A model generated the notes under the pieces. It saw only the letters and a program-made list of their open reading frames with translations. It did no database searches and was not told the DNA's origin. Below, piece by piece: positions 37,244 to 47,300 of a stretch of DNA of 64,000 bases (its first letter is position 1; each line of letters starts with the position of its first letter). The DNA is from Methylocella tundrae (GTDB lineage Bacteria; Pseudomonadota; Alphaproteobacteria; Rhizobiales; Beijerinckiaceae): assembly GCF_901905185.1 (NCBI RefSeq), contig NZ_CABFMQ020000076.1, forward strand, positions 62,001 to 126,000, read 5' to 3'. The position numbers and the translations under genes are program-made.

Positions 37244-38029
37244 ATGACCCTGCAAACGCGCAACGCCATCGTCACCGGTTCGACCAGCGGCATCGGGCTC
37301 GCCATCGCGCGCGCCTTCGCCAAGGAGGGCGCCAACGTCACGATCAACGGCCTTGGCGACGCGGCGGCGATCGAAGCCGAACGGGCGGCGATCGAGAAGG
37401 ATTTCGGCGTCAAGGCGCGCTATTCGCCGGCGAACATGACGAAGCCCGAGGAAATTCGCGCGATGGTGACGGACGCCGAGAAAGCCTTCGGCAGCGTGGA
37501 CATTCTGGTCAATAACGCAGGGATCCAGCATGTCGCGCCGATCGAGGAGTTTCCGATCGACACCTGGAACCTCATCATCGCGATCAATCTGTCCGCCGCC
37601 TTCCATGCGATCGCCGCGGCGATTCCGGGCATGAAGGCGCGCAAATGGGGCCGCATCATCTCGACCGCCTCGGCCCATTCGAAAGTCGCCTCGCCCTTCA
37701 AATCGGCCTATGTCAGCGCCAAGCACGGCATCGACGGCCTGACCAAGACGGCCGCGCTGGAGCTCGCCAAATTCGGAACCACGGTCAATTGCATCTCGCC
37801 CGGCTATGTCTGGACGCCGCTCGTCGAGAAACAGATCCCGGACACGATGGCGGCGCGCCATCTGACGCGCGAGCAAGTCATCAATGACGTGCTTTTGACG
37901 GCGCAGCCGACCAAAGAATTCGTAACCGTCGAACAGGTCGCCGCGCTCGCGGTTTTCCTCACCTCCGATGCGGCCTGCCAGATCACTGGCGCCAATATCT
38001 CGATCGACGGCGGCTGGACGGCCGAATAA
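37244..38029 (+). CDS. 3-hydroxybutyrate dehydrogenase (SDR family)
   Basis: NAD-dependent oxidoreductase, 261 residues, that oxidises 3-hydroxybutyrate to acetoacetate in polyhydroxybutyrate turnover. The cofactor motif is T-G-S-T-S-G-I-G, then N-N-A-G-I-Q-H-V, catalytic Ser in S-T-A-S-A-H-S, and Y-V-S-A-K with Tyr and Lys; G-A-N-I-S-I-D-G-G-W-T-A-E closes the protein. This strongly resembles BdhA. A patatin-like gene follows after 17 bases and is probably co-transcribed, which supports a role in PHB or lipid breakdown. Confidence 0.9.
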   Translation: MTLQTRNAIVTGSTSGIGLAIARAFAKEGANVTINGLGDAAAIEAERAAIEKDFGVKARYSPANMTKPEEIRAMVTDAEKAFGSVDILVNNAGIQHVAPIEEFPIDTWNLIIAINLSAAFHAIAAAIPGMKARKWGRIISTASAHSKVASPFKSAYVSAKHGIDGLTKTAALELAKFGTTVNCISPGYVWTPLVEKQIPDTMAARHLTREQVINDVLLTAQPTKEFVTVEQVAALAVFLTSDAACQITGANISIDGGWTAE

Positions 38030-38046
38030 GCTGAATCGAGGAAGCC

Positions 38047-39090
38047 ATGACTGAATCCGTCGCGCCGGACGATTGGAACGGCCAGAAAAAAATCAGCCTG
38101 GCCCTGCAGGGCGGCGGTTCGCATGGCGCCTTCACATGGGGCGTGCTGGACGCCATCCTCGAAGACGAACGGCTGGACGTGGAGGCGATCACGGGAACGA
38201 GCGCCGGCGCGATGAACGCCGTCGTTTTTGCCGAGGGTTATCTCGAAGGCGGCCGCAAGGGCGCGCGCAAGAGCCTCGCCAAATTCTGGCGTTCGATCAG
38301 CGACGCGGCGGCGTTCTCTCCCGCGCAGCAAAAAATCATCCATATGTTCTTCCGCGATCTGCCGCTGCAGCGCAGCCTTGCCTTCTGGTGGACGGATTTC
38401 CTGACCCATTATGCGAGCCCTTACGAGTTCAATCCGCTCAACATCAATCCGCTGCGCGACCATCTGATCAAAATGATCAATTTTGAAAAAGTGCGCGCCA
38501 TGACCGAGCTGAAGCTGTTCGTTACGGCGACGAACGTCCATAACGGCAGGGTCACCATCTTCGAAGGCAAGGATCTGACTGCGGATCATGTGATGGCGTC
38601 GGCCTGCCTGCCGTTCCTTTTTCAGGCGGTGGAGATCGACGGCGTCCCCTATTGGGATGGCGGCTACATGGGCAATCCGGCGCTTTTTCCATTGTTCTAC
38701 GAGACCGCGTGCCCCGATATATTGATCGTGCAGATCAATCCCATCGAGCGCGATGAAACGCCGAAGTCCGCGCGCGACATTCAGGACCGCCTGAACGAAA
38801 TCACATTCAACGGCGCGCTGATGGGCGAACTCCGCGCAATGGATTTCGTCAACAGGCTGATCGACAAGGGCAGACTGACGGGCGACCAATATATGCGCAC
38901 GCTCGTGCATCGCATCGACGGCGGGAAATTCCTTGAGCCCTTCGCGGCCTCGACCAAAATCGACGCCTCCTGGTCCATGATCCAGAAGCTGCATGGATTT
39001 GGCCGCGAGGCGGGCAAACAATGGCTCGGCGCGCATTACGAGAAGATTGGCGTCGAAGCGACGCTCGATCTGCGCATGGCGTATAGGTAG
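38047..39090 (+). CDS. patatin-like phospholipase
   Basis: Serine lipid acyl hydrolase of 347 residues. The oxyanion motif is G-G-G-S-H-G-A-F, the nucleophile elbow G-T-S-A-G (about residues 57-61), and the catalytic Asp lies in D-G-G-Y-M-G-N-P. There is no signal peptide, so it is probably cytosolic. As it follows bdhA closely (CGAGGAAG ribosome site between), it could be an intracellular PHB depolymerase or a membrane-lipid hydrolase; sequence alone does not decide. Confidence 0.85.
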   Translation: MTESVAPDDWNGQKKISLALQGGGSHGAFTWGVLDAILEDERLDVEAITGTSAGAMNAVVFAEGYLEGGRKGARKSLAKFWRSISDAAAFSPAQQKIIHMFFRDLPLQRSLAFWWTDFLTHYASPYEFNPLNINPLRDHLIKMINFEKVRAMTELKLFVTATNVHNGRVTIFEGKDLTADHVMASACLPFLFQAVEIDGVPYWDGGYMGNPALFPLFYETACPDILIVQINPIERDETPKSARDIQDRLNEITFNGALMGELRAMDFVNRLIDKGRLTGDQYMRTLVHRIDGGKFLEPFAASTKIDASWSMIQKLHGFGREAGKQWLGAHYEKIGVEATLDLRMAYR

Positions 39091-39094
39091 CGCT

Positions 39095-39598
39095 TCAGGA
39101 ATTGAGCAGGGCGACAGCGCCGTTCAGCGCCGCCGCGAAGCTGATCCAGGCAAGGTAGGGCGCAAGCAGAAAGGCGGCGATCCGATCAGCCTTGGCGCTC
39201 TGCCACATGGTCGCCGCGAGCGTTCCGACCAGCAGCAGGATAATGGCGAAGCCGGCCCATATGGCGTGGAGCCCGAAAAAGACGGGCGACCAGCTCGCGT
39301 TGAGAGCCAGCTGAACAAGGAATAAAATCAGGGCGCTCCGGCGCGCCGCCGATGCCGGGGCGCGGTCCCAAAGCCGCCAGAGCGCAATCGCCATCAGCCC
39401 GTAAAGGATGGTCCAGGCGATCGGAAAAGCAAGGTTCGGCGGCGTCCAGGCCGGCTTTGCCAGCGTTGCGTACCAGCCTGCAATCTGCGGCGCAGTGGCC
39501 GCGCCTTCGATCGCCGCGATCACATAGCAAAGCGCGAAGCAGGCGACCAAACGAAACAGCGAGCGCGCGGCGCCTGTCAGAAGCGGCGCGTCTTTCAT
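39095..39598 (-). CDS. TspO/MBR-family membrane protein
   Basis: Tryptophan-rich sensory/translocator protein with five membrane helices, 167 residues. Family motifs W-Y-A-T-L-A-K-P-A-W-T-P-P-N, W-T-I-L-Y-G-L-M-A-I-A-L and A-L-N-A-S-W-S-P-V-F-F-G are present. It may bind tetrapyrroles or affect their export. Its ATG overlaps the stop of the upstream GST-fold gene, so the pair is translated together. The convergent patatin gene ends 4 bases away. Confidence 0.9.
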   Translation of the reverse strand: MKDAPLLTGAARSLFRLVACFALCYVIAAIEGAATAPQIAGWYATLAKPAWTPPNLAFPIAWTILYGLMAIALWRLWDRAPASAARRSALILFLVQLALNASWSPVFFGLHAIWAGFAIILLLVGTLAATMWQSAKADRIAAFLLAPYLAWISFAAALNGAVALLNS

Positions 39599-40236
39599 GG
39601 CGCGCCGGGCTGCTTCAGAGGGTGAGCGGCGCTGAACGCCTCGAGTTGGAAGCAGCGATCGATGATTTCAGCAAGCCTTGGATAGGCGTCGAGCGCGCCG
39701 CCGAAAAGCTGATGGCCGACGGCGACGCTGACGACCGAAATATCGGCGATGGTCACCGTGTCGCCGTGACAATAGAGGCCGGTCTCGCTCTCGCGAGTCA
39801 GATGTTCTTCAATTGATTGCAGGCCGAGCCCCAGCCAATGATGCGCCCATTTCGTCTGGCCGGTTTCATCGACGCCGAATTCAGCTGCGAGATAGCCGCG
39901 CACGCGGGGCGTCACCAGCGAATGCGCGTCTCCCGCCGCGATTTGCGCGAGCGCGCGCGCCCTTGCGCGTCCGCGCGGGTCGGCTGGCAGGAGCGGGGGA
40001 GATGGATGCGTCTCGTCGAGATATTCGAGAATGGCGAGGGATTGCACCAATGGCGGCCCCTCGCCCTCGATGAGCGCCGGAAGCAGGCCCTGCGGATTGA
40101 TCGCCAGATAGGCGGGCGCGCAATGCTGACCCTTGAAAAGATCGACGAAGACCTGCTCGGGCGCCAGGCCCTTGAGATTAAGCCCGATGCGGACGCGAAA
40201 ACTCGCGAGTGAGCGCCAGAATGTGAATATCTTCAT
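39595..40236 (-). CDS. GST-fold maleylacetoacetate isomerase-like protein
   Basis: A 213-residue glutathione transferase-fold protein close to zeta-class maleylacetoacetate isomerase, which acts in tyrosine catabolism. The zeta signature is R-S-L-A-S-F-R-V-R-I-G-L-N (Ser-Ser-Cys replaced here by Ser-x-Ala-Ser), followed by N-P-Q-G-L-L-P-A-L and Q-S-L-A-I-L-E-Y-L-D-E. I start at M-K-I-F-T-F-W at 40236. No other tyrosine-degradation genes are adjacent, so isomerase function is likely but not proven. Confidence 0.78.
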   Translation of the reverse strand: MKIFTFWRSLASFRVRIGLNLKGLAPEQVFVDLFKGQHCAPAYLAINPQGLLPALIEGEGPPLVQSLAILEYLDETHPSPPLLPADPRGRARARALAQIAAGDAHSLVTPRVRGYLAAEFGVDETGQTKWAHHWLGLGLQSIEEHLTRESETGLYCHGDTVTIADISVVSVAVGHQLFGGALDAYPRLAEIIDRCFQLEAFSAAHPLKQPGAP

Positions 40237-40313
40237 AAAGCTTCTCCGCCAGCGGCTCCATGCTGCCACGAAACAGCATGGAGCTCCAGTGAGCGGCGGC
40301 GAACGCTGGAAGC

Positions 40314-41672
40314 TTACGCCGGCTGGATGGCGTCGCGATCGCCGCGCCGTCTTTCGCCCTGCGGCCTTGCGCTATTATAACGCGGCCTTGACGCCGACGG
40401 CCCATTCGAGCCCGGCGCGCCGGCGCTTCGCGCGCCGAAACCGCGTTCTTGCGGACGCGAGGGGCCTGCGCCCGGACGCCTGTCCTGCTGCGGCCGCGGC
40501 GAGGTTGCGCTCCGCGCGGGCGGCTTTGCCTCCGGCGAGCCGGGCGCCGCGCGGCGGTCTTGCGTCGGCAGGTTAAGGCGTGTCAGCCTTTCGATATTGC
40601 GAAGAAGGTCGCGCTCGGCGCCGTCGCAAAGCGAAATCGCGACGCCTTCCGCGCCCGCCCGGGCGGTGCGCCCGATGCGATGAACATAGGCTTCGGCAAC
40701 TTCCGGCAGGTCAAAATTGACGACATGGGTGACGCCGTCGATATCGATGCCGCGCGCGGCAATGTCCGTTGCAACGAGAGCGCGCACGCGCCCGGCGCGG
40801 AAAGCCGCGAGAGAGCGTTCGCGCTGATTCTGGCTCTTGTTGCCGTGGATCGCGACCGCCGCGATGCCTGTCGCGTCGAGATGCTGGGTCACCTTGTCGG
40901 CGCCGCGCTTCGTGCGGGTGAAGATGATCGTGCGCGCCATTCCGGCGTCGGACAAGAGATCGACGAGAACGTCGCGCTTGCGATGGGTCTCGACGAAAAG
41001 CACCTGCTGGTTGACCCGGTCGGCCGTCTTTGCCACCGGCGTGACCGAGACCTGGACGGGATCATTGAGGAGTTCGCCGGCGAGCTTGGCGATTTCGGTT
41101 GGCATCGTCGCCGAGAAGAACAGATTCTGGCGACGCTTCGGCAGTGTGCCGACGACGCGGCGGATCGATTTGACGAAACCGAGGTCGAGCATCTGGTCGA
41201 CTTCGTCGAGCACGAAAAATTCAGTCTTGCCGAGATGCGCGGCGCCGGCGTCAAGATGATCGACGAGACGGCCGGGCGTTGCGACGAGAACATCGAGACC
41301 GCGCTGCAGCGCCCTGATCTGCGCGCCATGCGGCACGCCGCCGAACACCACCTGGACGGAAAGCTGCATTTCAGAGCCAAGGCTGCGGAAGCTCTCGGCG
41401 ATCTGGCTGGCGAGTTCGCGCGTCGGGCTCAGCACCAGAACGCGGGCTCCGCCACGCGGCGCCTGTTGCGGATGAGTGATGAGATGATGAAGGATGGGGA
41501 GGGCGAAGGCGGCCGTCTTGCCCGTGCCCGTTTGAGCGATGCCGACGAGATCGCGGCCCGTCATGAGATGGGGGATGGCTTGCGCCTGAATGGGCGTCGG
41601 CGCCGTGTAGCCGAGTTTATTCAGGGCAAGGAGAAGGGGCGCGGCCAAGCCGAGTCCGGAGAAATCTTGCAA
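40314..41672 (-). CDS. DEAD-box RNA helicase (RhlE-like)
   Basis: ATP-dependent RNA helicase of 452 residues. Motifs in order: Q-motif Y-T-A-P-T-P-I-Q, Walker A A-Q-T-G-T-G-K-T, P-T-R-E-L-A, motif II L-D-E-V-D (the usual Ala is Val), S-A-T-M-P, and V-H-R-I-G-R-T-A-R-A-G. A basic, low-complexity C-terminal tail (about 380-452, Arg/Pro/Gly-rich) fits RhlE-type RNA binding. The only start supported by the domain is a TTG at 41672, with a weak AAAGA upstream. A hairpin sits in its leader. Confidence 0.9.
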   Translation of the reverse strand: MQDFSGLGLAAPLLLALNKLGYTAPTPIQAQAIPHLMTGRDLVGIAQTGTGKTAAFALPILHHLITHPQQAPRGGARVLVLSPTRELASQIAESFRSLGSEMQLSVQVVFGGVPHGAQIRALQRGLDVLVATPGRLVDHLDAGAAHLGKTEFFVLDEVDQMLDLGFVKSIRRVVGTLPKRRQNLFFSATMPTEIAKLAGELLNDPVQVSVTPVAKTADRVNQQVLFVETHRKRDVLVDLLSDAGMARTIIFTRTKRGADKVTQHLDATGIAAVAIHGNKSQNQRERSLAAFRAGRVRALVATDIAARGIDIDGVTHVVNFDLPEVAEAYVHRIGRTARAGAEGVAISLCDGAERDLLRNIERLTRLNLPTQDRRAAPGSPEAKPPARSATSPRPQQDRRPGAGPSRPQERGFGARSAGAPGSNGPSASRPRYNSARPQGERRRGDRDAIQPA

Positions 41673-42290
41673 TGGGGGATCTTTCGATGAGCCCGTGGCC
41701 GCCTTTTGGGCGGAGCGTGGGCTTCAGATAGGTTGGACGCCCTGCGTGCCTGGGCTGTCGAGCGGAGTGCGCTGGTGCGCCCGACAGGAGAATAGCAAGC
41801 TATCCTTCACGCAACCGGAGCGCCAACATCTACACTTAGGCAGATGATGCTCTATCGCTGGTTTGCAGAGAAAAGTCAAGCCAGATCGGCTTACCGCGGG
41901 AGTTTACAGGATTCTCTTAAAGATTATCCACGCCCCCCGGCGCTTTCCGTCGCGTAGCGCCTCTATTATAAAATGCCGCCCGCTCAGGTAGTATTTGAAG
42001 TATATATGACGAAGCAGCCGTCTGCCCGGAGCGATGCAGCCTGAAGCCGAAGCTGCGGCTCGCGTAAAGCTCATGGAGCGGCCAACTGATTTGCTCTCGA
42101 TTATTTGACTTGAAGAACGAACTCGGGCAGCCTTCCTCGCGCGCCCCAGCCCTCCGGCTGAATCGGCGTCATCAGAAGGGGGGCTCAGACTTCCGGCAGA
42201 AAAAACCCCGGAGCGTTTCTTGCTTCAGGTTCGTTCGCGGAGATCGCCGCGCCAACGGACATTGCTCTTCGGGGAGAATCAAGGAGAACA
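41673..42290. other. 618-base intergenic region before the glycosyltransferases
   Basis: I see no convincing gene. The left end contains a leader hairpin of the leftward helicase (listed separately). AT-richer stretches near 41950-42010 and 42090-42110 could be promoters for either direction. The right end carries AAGGAG (42281-42286) for the GT2 gene. Confidence 0.4.
41690..41723 (-). promoter_or_regulatory. leader hairpin of the DEAD-box helicase gene
   Basis: AGCCC...GGGCT enclose CCGCC...GGCGG (41699-41703, 41709-41713). This forms a two-part stem some 18 bases upstream of the TTG start, inside the expected 5' leader. It could modulate translation, for example with temperature. Confidence 0.3.
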
Positions 42291-43493
42291 TTGAGATTGA
42301 TGGACGACCGTACGATCAAAATTGGCAAGGACTTAAAGCACAAGATTTGGGCGGGCGCCGAAAAGGCGTCGACATTTGATCTGCCTATGGTCAGCGTGAT
42401 CGTCGTCAATTACAATTATGGGCGCTTCCTGCGCCAAGCCGTCGATTCGGTATTTGCGCAAAACTATCCGAACATCGAGTGTATTATCGTCGACAACGCC
42501 TCGACGGATGAGAGCGCAGAGGTTCTCCTTGAGATCGCCGCGGATTATCCGAGCGCCGTGGTTCTAAGGCGCGCGCGCAATGAGGGGCAATGCGCCGCTT
42601 GTGTCGACGGCTTTGCGGCGAGTTCTGGCGAATATATCGTCTTCCTCGACGCCGACGATGTTCTGGTGTCGGCCTTTGTAGAAACGCATGTCTTCGTGCA
42701 TTTGTCTCTGCGCCTTCCCGTCGGCCTCACATCCTCGGACATGATGCAGGCCCTCAATTCACGGATTGTCCTTAGCACGATCCGCGGGGACAATGCGCAG
42801 GCGCTGGAAAAAACCAAAAACGCCGCTGATCTTCTGCGAAATTTTGACTCGATCTGTCCCGAATTCTGGCCCTTGCAGAAAATGGACGCATCGATCAAGA
42901 CGCAAGTCCGGCTTATCGAGCCCATGAACGTCGCGTCATGGGTCTGGTCGCCAACTTCGGGCAATTGCTTTCGCCGCGATGCGCTCGATCTATTTATCGG
43001 CGATCCAGCGTTGCCCGGTTTGCGCTATGCGATTGACACTTACCTTATTCGCGGGATCAGCGTTTTGACGGGAAGCGTGCTGATCGACCGCCCCTTGTCG
43101 ATTTACCGGATGCATGGCGGCAATGGCTTCACCAAGCATCCTCACCTCCATGGCGTTCTGAACTACGACAGGTTCGGCCCCAATGATCTCGACTTGCGCT
43201 CGCGCGAGATGATCATTGACCATTGCGTCGCCAACGCCCGCATGTTCAATAGCCGCCTCCCTGAGGCCTCCTGCTTTATCCGGGCTCTCGAGGCGATCAA
43301 CGATATTTGGCCGCCCCTGCGTTCGCGCAATAACGCCGCTAAAAGCTATCTCGCTGAAAGGCTCGAGACCGAAGCTGATGCGCTTGCCGATGTCTTCGGA
43401 CGCAAGCTCGTTGCTTATTGGCGGGCCCGCCAACGTCATTCGATCATCCGGGCGTTGAAGGCCTGGAGCGCGCGATTGCTCCCGCGCAAATAG
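42291..43493 (+). CDS. family 2 glycosyltransferase
   Basis: GT-A-fold enzyme, 400 residues. After about 30 leader residues come V-S-V-I-V-V-N-Y-N-Y-G-R-F-L, V-D-N-A-S-T-D-E-S and the metal-binding D-A-D-D (about residues 121-124), all typical of GT2. AAGGAG lies 4 bases before a TTG at 42291 and 13 before an ATG at 42300; the TTG gives the better spacing for initiation. It is followed by a GT4 gene after about 70 bases, so both may act on the same surface glycan or glycolipid. Donor and acceptor are unknown. Confidence 0.82.
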   Translation: MRLMDDRTIKIGKDLKHKIWAGAEKASTFDLPMVSVIVVNYNYGRFLRQAVDSVFAQNYPNIECIIVDNASTDESAEVLLEIAADYPSAVVLRRARNEGQCAACVDGFAASSGEYIVFLDADDVLVSAFVETHVFVHLSLRLPVGLTSSDMMQALNSRIVLSTIRGDNAQALEKTKNAADLLRNFDSICPEFWPLQKMDASIKTQVRLIEPMNVASWVWSPTSGNCFRRDALDLFIGDPALPGLRYAIDTYLIRGISVLTGSVLIDRPLSIYRMHGGNGFTKHPHLHGVLNYDRFGPNDLDLRSREMIIDHCVANARMFNSRLPEASCFIRALEAINDIWPPLRSRNNAAKSYLAERLETEADALADVFGRKLVAYWRARQRHSIIRALKAWSARLLPRK

Positions 43494-43563
43494 TCAATCC
43501 CCGACGTCCCAACGAGACCGGGGGCGCATTGCTCGTTGCGTGGCGTCCGGGGGCAGGGGTGGC

Positions 43564-44814
43564 ATGGATATTATTTTCCTGGACAACGGGCTGATCGGCC
43601 GTGGCGAGCACAGCTACAGCCTGATCAAACAGGTCGGAGAGGCGCTGACGCGCCGGGGCGTTCGTCACCTGGGGTTCGGGACGAAGGTCATGCAGGCCTC
43701 GGTCGCTGAAGAACTCGGCGTTCTTCCACACTTTAACTATCCACTCTATTTCGGCGTTGTCATTTCCGAGCGCGAACATGATCGCCGGCGAACGCTTTTC
43801 GCGAAAATCCTCGGCCTCAAGGCAGATCCGACACAGCCGTCGGAAATCGACACATGGCGCGTCTTGAACGCTTCTTTCGAAAAGGATCTAAGGGCGCTGC
43901 CGCCTGACGCCTGGAGCGCGGACAATCTTATCGTTGTTCCTGCTTGCTCCCAGAATGAGATTCTTGGACTGGTCCGCGCTCTGCTGGCAAGGCCCGAAGG
44001 AGCGCGGCCACGCGTTCTCTGTCAACTCATGTTCGGGCCGAACTGGACGGCATGGGGCCGCCCGGCAAAGCTTGGGACCAAACTCTATCGCAAAGCCTTC
44101 GCTCTCGCCCGGCCGCTGATCGGAAAGACGCTTTTCTTTACGACCGAGAACGAGGCGATGCGACGGCTTTATCGCACGACGTTTCGCGTTGAAACGGACA
44201 TTCTCCCCGTGCCATTTGGCGATGTCGCGCCGGCGGCGGCGCCCGCGGAAAGGCCGGTCTTTGGTTTTTTCGGCAATTCCAAATCCGATAAGGGATTTCA
44301 CCTGCTGCCGAAGACCATAGAGATCTGTCGCGCGCGGGGGCTGGCGGCTGATTTCACCGTCCAGCTGCAACATTGCGGTTGGGAGCCGGCGACGGTTGCG
44401 GCCGAGGCCGAGCTGCGGCGGATGCAGGGCATAAGGTTGATCGAGGGCGTTCTGAACGGGCAAGACTACGTCGCCGAAACGAGCCGGATCGACGCGATGC
44501 TTTTGCCCTATGATCCCATTCTTTTCGGTCTTCGAGGATCGGGCATCTTTACGCAATCCGTCGCCGCCGGCCGGCCTGTCGTCGCCTCAAAGGGAACTTT
44601 TGCCGGAGACAGCATCACGCGCGGCGAAGCCGAGGGCGAGATTTTTTCGCCCTACGACGCGCCGGCGTTCGCCGACGCCGTCGAGCGGCTCGCCGGACGC
44701 TTGCAGGGGAGCCACTGCCGCGCGGCGGCTCTCGCTAAAGCCTTCAGGCAAAGCCACAGCGCCGACGCCTATGTCGACGTTGTTTTGGCGCATGCGCCGC
44801 GCAAGCCCGAATGA
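43564..44814 (+). CDS. group 1 (GT4-type) glycosyltransferase
   Basis: A 416-residue protein with a GT-B layout: an N-terminal half with G-R-G-E-H-S-Y-S-L-I-K, then a C-terminal donor-binding half with F-G-F-F-G-N-S-K-S-D-K-G-F-H-L-L and S-G-I-F-T-Q-S-V-A-A-G-R-P-V-V-A-S, which corresponds to the GT4 E-x7-E region with the first Glu unclear. I start at the ATG at 43564. Its position after the GT2 gene suggests a shared polysaccharide route. The exact family is less sure than the fold. Confidence 0.7.
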   Translation: MDIIFLDNGLIGRGEHSYSLIKQVGEALTRRGVRHLGFGTKVMQASVAEELGVLPHFNYPLYFGVVISEREHDRRRTLFAKILGLKADPTQPSEIDTWRVLNASFEKDLRALPPDAWSADNLIVVPACSQNEILGLVRALLARPEGARPRVLCQLMFGPNWTAWGRPAKLGTKLYRKAFALARPLIGKTLFFTTENEAMRRLYRTTFRVETDILPVPFGDVAPAAAPAERPVFGFFGNSKSDKGFHLLPKTIEICRARGLAADFTVQLQHCGWEPATVAAEAELRRMQGIRLIEGVLNGQDYVAETSRIDAMLLPYDPILFGLRGSGIFTQSVAAGRPVVASKGTFAGDSITRGEAEGEIFSPYDAPAFADAVERLAGRLQGSHCRAAALAKAFRQSHSADAYVDVVLAHAPRKPE

Positions 44815-44856
44815 GACGGCCTCACGGCCTCGGCGGCGCCGTCCATGAAGCCCGCT

Positions 44857-45660
44857 CTAGACGTCCGTGCTGTTGTCGTCGTCGCCATAGTCCGAACTGT
44901 AGTCGGCGGCGTCCTGTACGTCGTCCTGATCCTGATCGGCGTCCTGCTGGGCGTCCTGCTGGCGAACCGCGTCATCGCCATAGTAATTATTGACGACGGT
45001 CTCGCGGCCGCCGCCAAGCCCCGCCAGCCCCTGATCGACGCCGGGCACGCCGGCGCCGATGCCGAGCGCATTATTGTGGCCGCCGAACAAGCCTTTGATT
45101 GAATCGGCGAGAAGAACGCCGCCGGCGACGCCAGCCGCGGCTCCGAGCGCTCCCTTGAGGAAGCCGCCGCCTTGACCACCCATTGGACCACCCATTGGGC
45201 CACCGCCAAAGCCGCCGCCCATCGGTCCGCCTTGCGGCGCCCCCCACGGTCCTCCTACGGGCTGCTGTTGTGGCGGCTGCTGCCAGCCGCCCTGCTGCGG
45301 CGGCTGGCCCCAGCCGGGCGAAGGCGCGCGCGGCTGTTGCGGCGGGGGAGAAGGCTGCGGATTGCCGCCGCCAAACAGGGAGCCGAGGCCGCCGAGGAAG
45401 CTGCCGCCGCCCTGTTGCGGCTGTGCGGCGCGCTGTTCGAGGTCGCGCACCTGCGCCTCTAGCTGCTGCAGGCGGTCATTGGCCGCGCGCAGCGCCTGAT
45501 CCTGAACAATGGTGGTCTGAGCGAGGAGATAAGGCGCATAGGGAAGCGCCTTGACGGCGTCCTCAATGAAGGTCTCCGCTTCCCTGTCGCGCGGATTGGC
45601 CCCTGCGCTCTGGATGCGGTCGAACAGGCCTGTGAGCAACTGACGTTCCTCGGGTGACAT
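44857..45660 (-). CDS. DUF2076 protein
   Basis: A 267-residue protein with an N-terminal helical DUF2076 domain (M-S-P-E-E-R-Q-L-L-T-G-L-F-D-R-I to about residue 90), then a coiled-coil-like stretch of Glu/Gln/Leu. A long Gly/Pro/Gln-rich region follows (about 95-215), and an acidic tail ends D-N-S-T-D-V. There is no signal peptide. G-x-L-K-G-A-L-G-A-A-A-G-V-A-G-G-V-L-L in the middle could form one glycine-zipper-like helix, as seen in membrane-associated DUF2076 proteins. GGAGAAGG precedes the ATG at 45660. Function is unknown. Confidence 0.8.
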   Translation of the reverse strand: MSPEERQLLTGLFDRIQSAGANPRDREAETFIEDAVKALPYAPYLLAQTTIVQDQALRAANDRLQQLEAQVRDLEQRAAQPQQGGGSFLGGLGSLFGGGNPQPSPPPQQPRAPSPGWGQPPQQGGWQQPPQQQPVGGPWGAPQGGPMGGGFGGGPMGGPMGGQGGGFLKGALGAAAGVAGGVLLADSIKGLFGGHNNALGIGAGVPGVDQGLAGLGGGRETVVNNYYGDDAVRQQDAQQDADQDQDDVQDAADYSSDYGDDDNSTDV

Positions 45661-45806
45661 TGCCTTCTCCGGTGCAAAATCGGCGAATTCCATATCGCCG
45701 CACAAGACATAAGCTTTTTTCGGCGCCCGCCAAGGGGGCTCCTTGAAGGCATCCCTTGCCGCTTCGCCTCGCGCCTCGTAAGAAGCACGGGAGTTACGAG
45801 GATTTA

Positions 45807-47300
45807 ATGAACGACGACACGAAAATTACGCAACGCGCGAGCGCAAAACTGCCGCGCGGCTTTGGCGACCGTGGGCCGGCGGAGATCGCCGCGACCGAAA
45901 AAATGCTCGCTGCGATCAAAGAGTCTTATGAACTCTATGGTTTCGAGGCGGTCGAGACGCCGTTCATCGAATTCACCGATGCATTGGGAAAGTTTCTGCC
46001 CGATCTCGACCGACCGAACGAGGGCGTCTTTTCGTTCAAGGATGATGACGAAAGCTGGCTGTCGCTGCGCTATGACCTGACGGCGCCGCTCGCCCGCTTC
46101 GTGGCTGAAAATTTCGATCGTCTGCCAAAACCCTATCGCAGCTATCGCGCGGGCTATGTGTTTCGCAACGAAAAGCCGGGGCCAGGGCGGTTTCGCCAGT
46201 TCATGCAGTTCGACGCCGATACGGTCGGCTCCGCCTCCGTCGCGGCCGACGCCGAGATGTGCATGATGGCGGCGGATACGCTGGAGCGCCTTGGCGTCAA
46301 GCGCGGCGATTACGTCATCAAGGTGAACAACCGCAAGATTCTGGACGGCGTTCTGGAGGCGATCGGGCTCAGCGGCGAGGCGAACGCCGCGCGGCGGCTG
46401 ATCGTGCTGCGCGCCATCGACAAGCTCGACAAGTTTGGGCCAGAGGGTGTGAAACTGCTGCTCGGGCCGGGGCGCAAGGACGAGAGCGGCGATTTTACGA
46501 AGGGCGCGGGACTGGATGCTGGCCAGCAAGAGTTTGTGGTTGGCCTCATCGACCCACAAAAGGCGTGGGAAGATCATATAGCGTCAATAGATATCCGATT
46601 GGCCGACAGTGAGATCGGCCAAGAAGGCCGCACGGAACTTGAACAGATCGCCGAACTGATTTCTCAGGCCGGCTATGACGACGGTCGCATCCGCATCGAC
46701 CCATCCGTCGTCCGCGGCCTTGAATATTACACCGGCCCCGTTTTTGAGGCCGAACTCACCTTTGAAATCGACGGCGAGGACGGCAAGCCGATCCGCTTCG
46801 GCTCGGTTGGCGGCGGCGGGCGCTATGACGGTCTCGTTGGTCGCTTCCGCGGCGAAAATATCCCGGCGACAGGCTTTTCCATCGGCGTCTCGCGGCTTTA
46901 TTCAGCGCTGAAGGCGGTTCGATCGCCGATCGTCTCCGCCAAGCCGCAGCAGGGCCCGGTGGTGGTGCTCGCGCTCGATAAGGGCGAGCTTCCGCGCTAC
47001 CAAAAATTTGTCTCCGCGTTGCGGGAGGCGGGCATTCGCGCCGAACTCTACCTTGGCCAGTCCGGCATGAACGCGCAGCTGAAATACGCCGACAAGCGCG
47101 GCTCGATCTGCGCCGTCATTCAGGGGTCCAACGAGCGCGAAAGAGATGAGGTCGCCATCCGAGACCTTGCGCTCGGCGCCGAACTCGCCGGCTCCAGCAA
47201 GGATCGCGCGGATTACCTTGAACTGCGCGCCAAGGCGCAATTCGCCGTTCCCGAATCCGGGCTGGTCGCGGCGGTCCAAGAGGTGTTGGCGCGCCATTGA
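45807..47300 (+). CDS. histidyl-tRNA synthetase HisS
   Basis: Class II aminoacyl-tRNA synthetase, 497 residues. It begins at R-G-F-G-D with motif 1 around P-F-I-E, has motif 2 with [10 protein letters not shown] and [10 protein letters not shown], and a histidine-binding stretch [11 protein letters not shown] with [10 protein letters not shown] later. This is the alphaproteobacterial long HisS type. I use the ATG at 45807, closest to the aligned start. hisZ and hisG follow, the usual gene order in many Rhizobiales. Confidence 0.95.
   Translation: MNDDTKITQRASAKLPRGFGDRGPAEIAATEKMLAAIKESYELYGFEAVETPFIEFTDALGKFLPDLDRPNEGVFSFKDDDESWLSLRYDLTAPLARFVAENFDRLPKPYRSYRAGYVFRNEKPGPGRFRQFMQFDADTVGSASVAADAEMCMMAADTLERLGVKRGDYVIKVNNRKILDGVLEAIGLSGEANAARRLIVLRAIDKLDKFGPEGVKLLLGPGRKDESGDFTKGAGLDAGQQEFVVGLIDPQKAWEDHIASIDIRLADSEIGQEGRTELEQIAELISQAGYDDGRIRIDPSVVRGLEYYTGPVFEAELTFEIDGEDGKPIRFGSVGGGGRYDGLVGRFRGENIPATGFSIGVSRLYSALKAVRSPIVSAKPQQGPVVVLALDKGELPRYQKFVSALREAGIRAELYLGQSGMNAQLKYADKRGSICAVIQGSNERERDEVAIRDLALGAELAGSSKDRADYLELRAKAQFAVPESGLVAAVQEVLARH

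Noticed and set aside
42110..42379. 89-codon frame before the GT2 gene
   Set aside because: No ribosome site, no domain, and it overlaps the GT2 start in another frame.
45160..45420. GC-rich quasi-repeats in the DUF2076 gene
   Set aside because: They are codons for the Gly/Pro/Gln-rich linker and lack the equal unit length and spacers of a CRISPR array.
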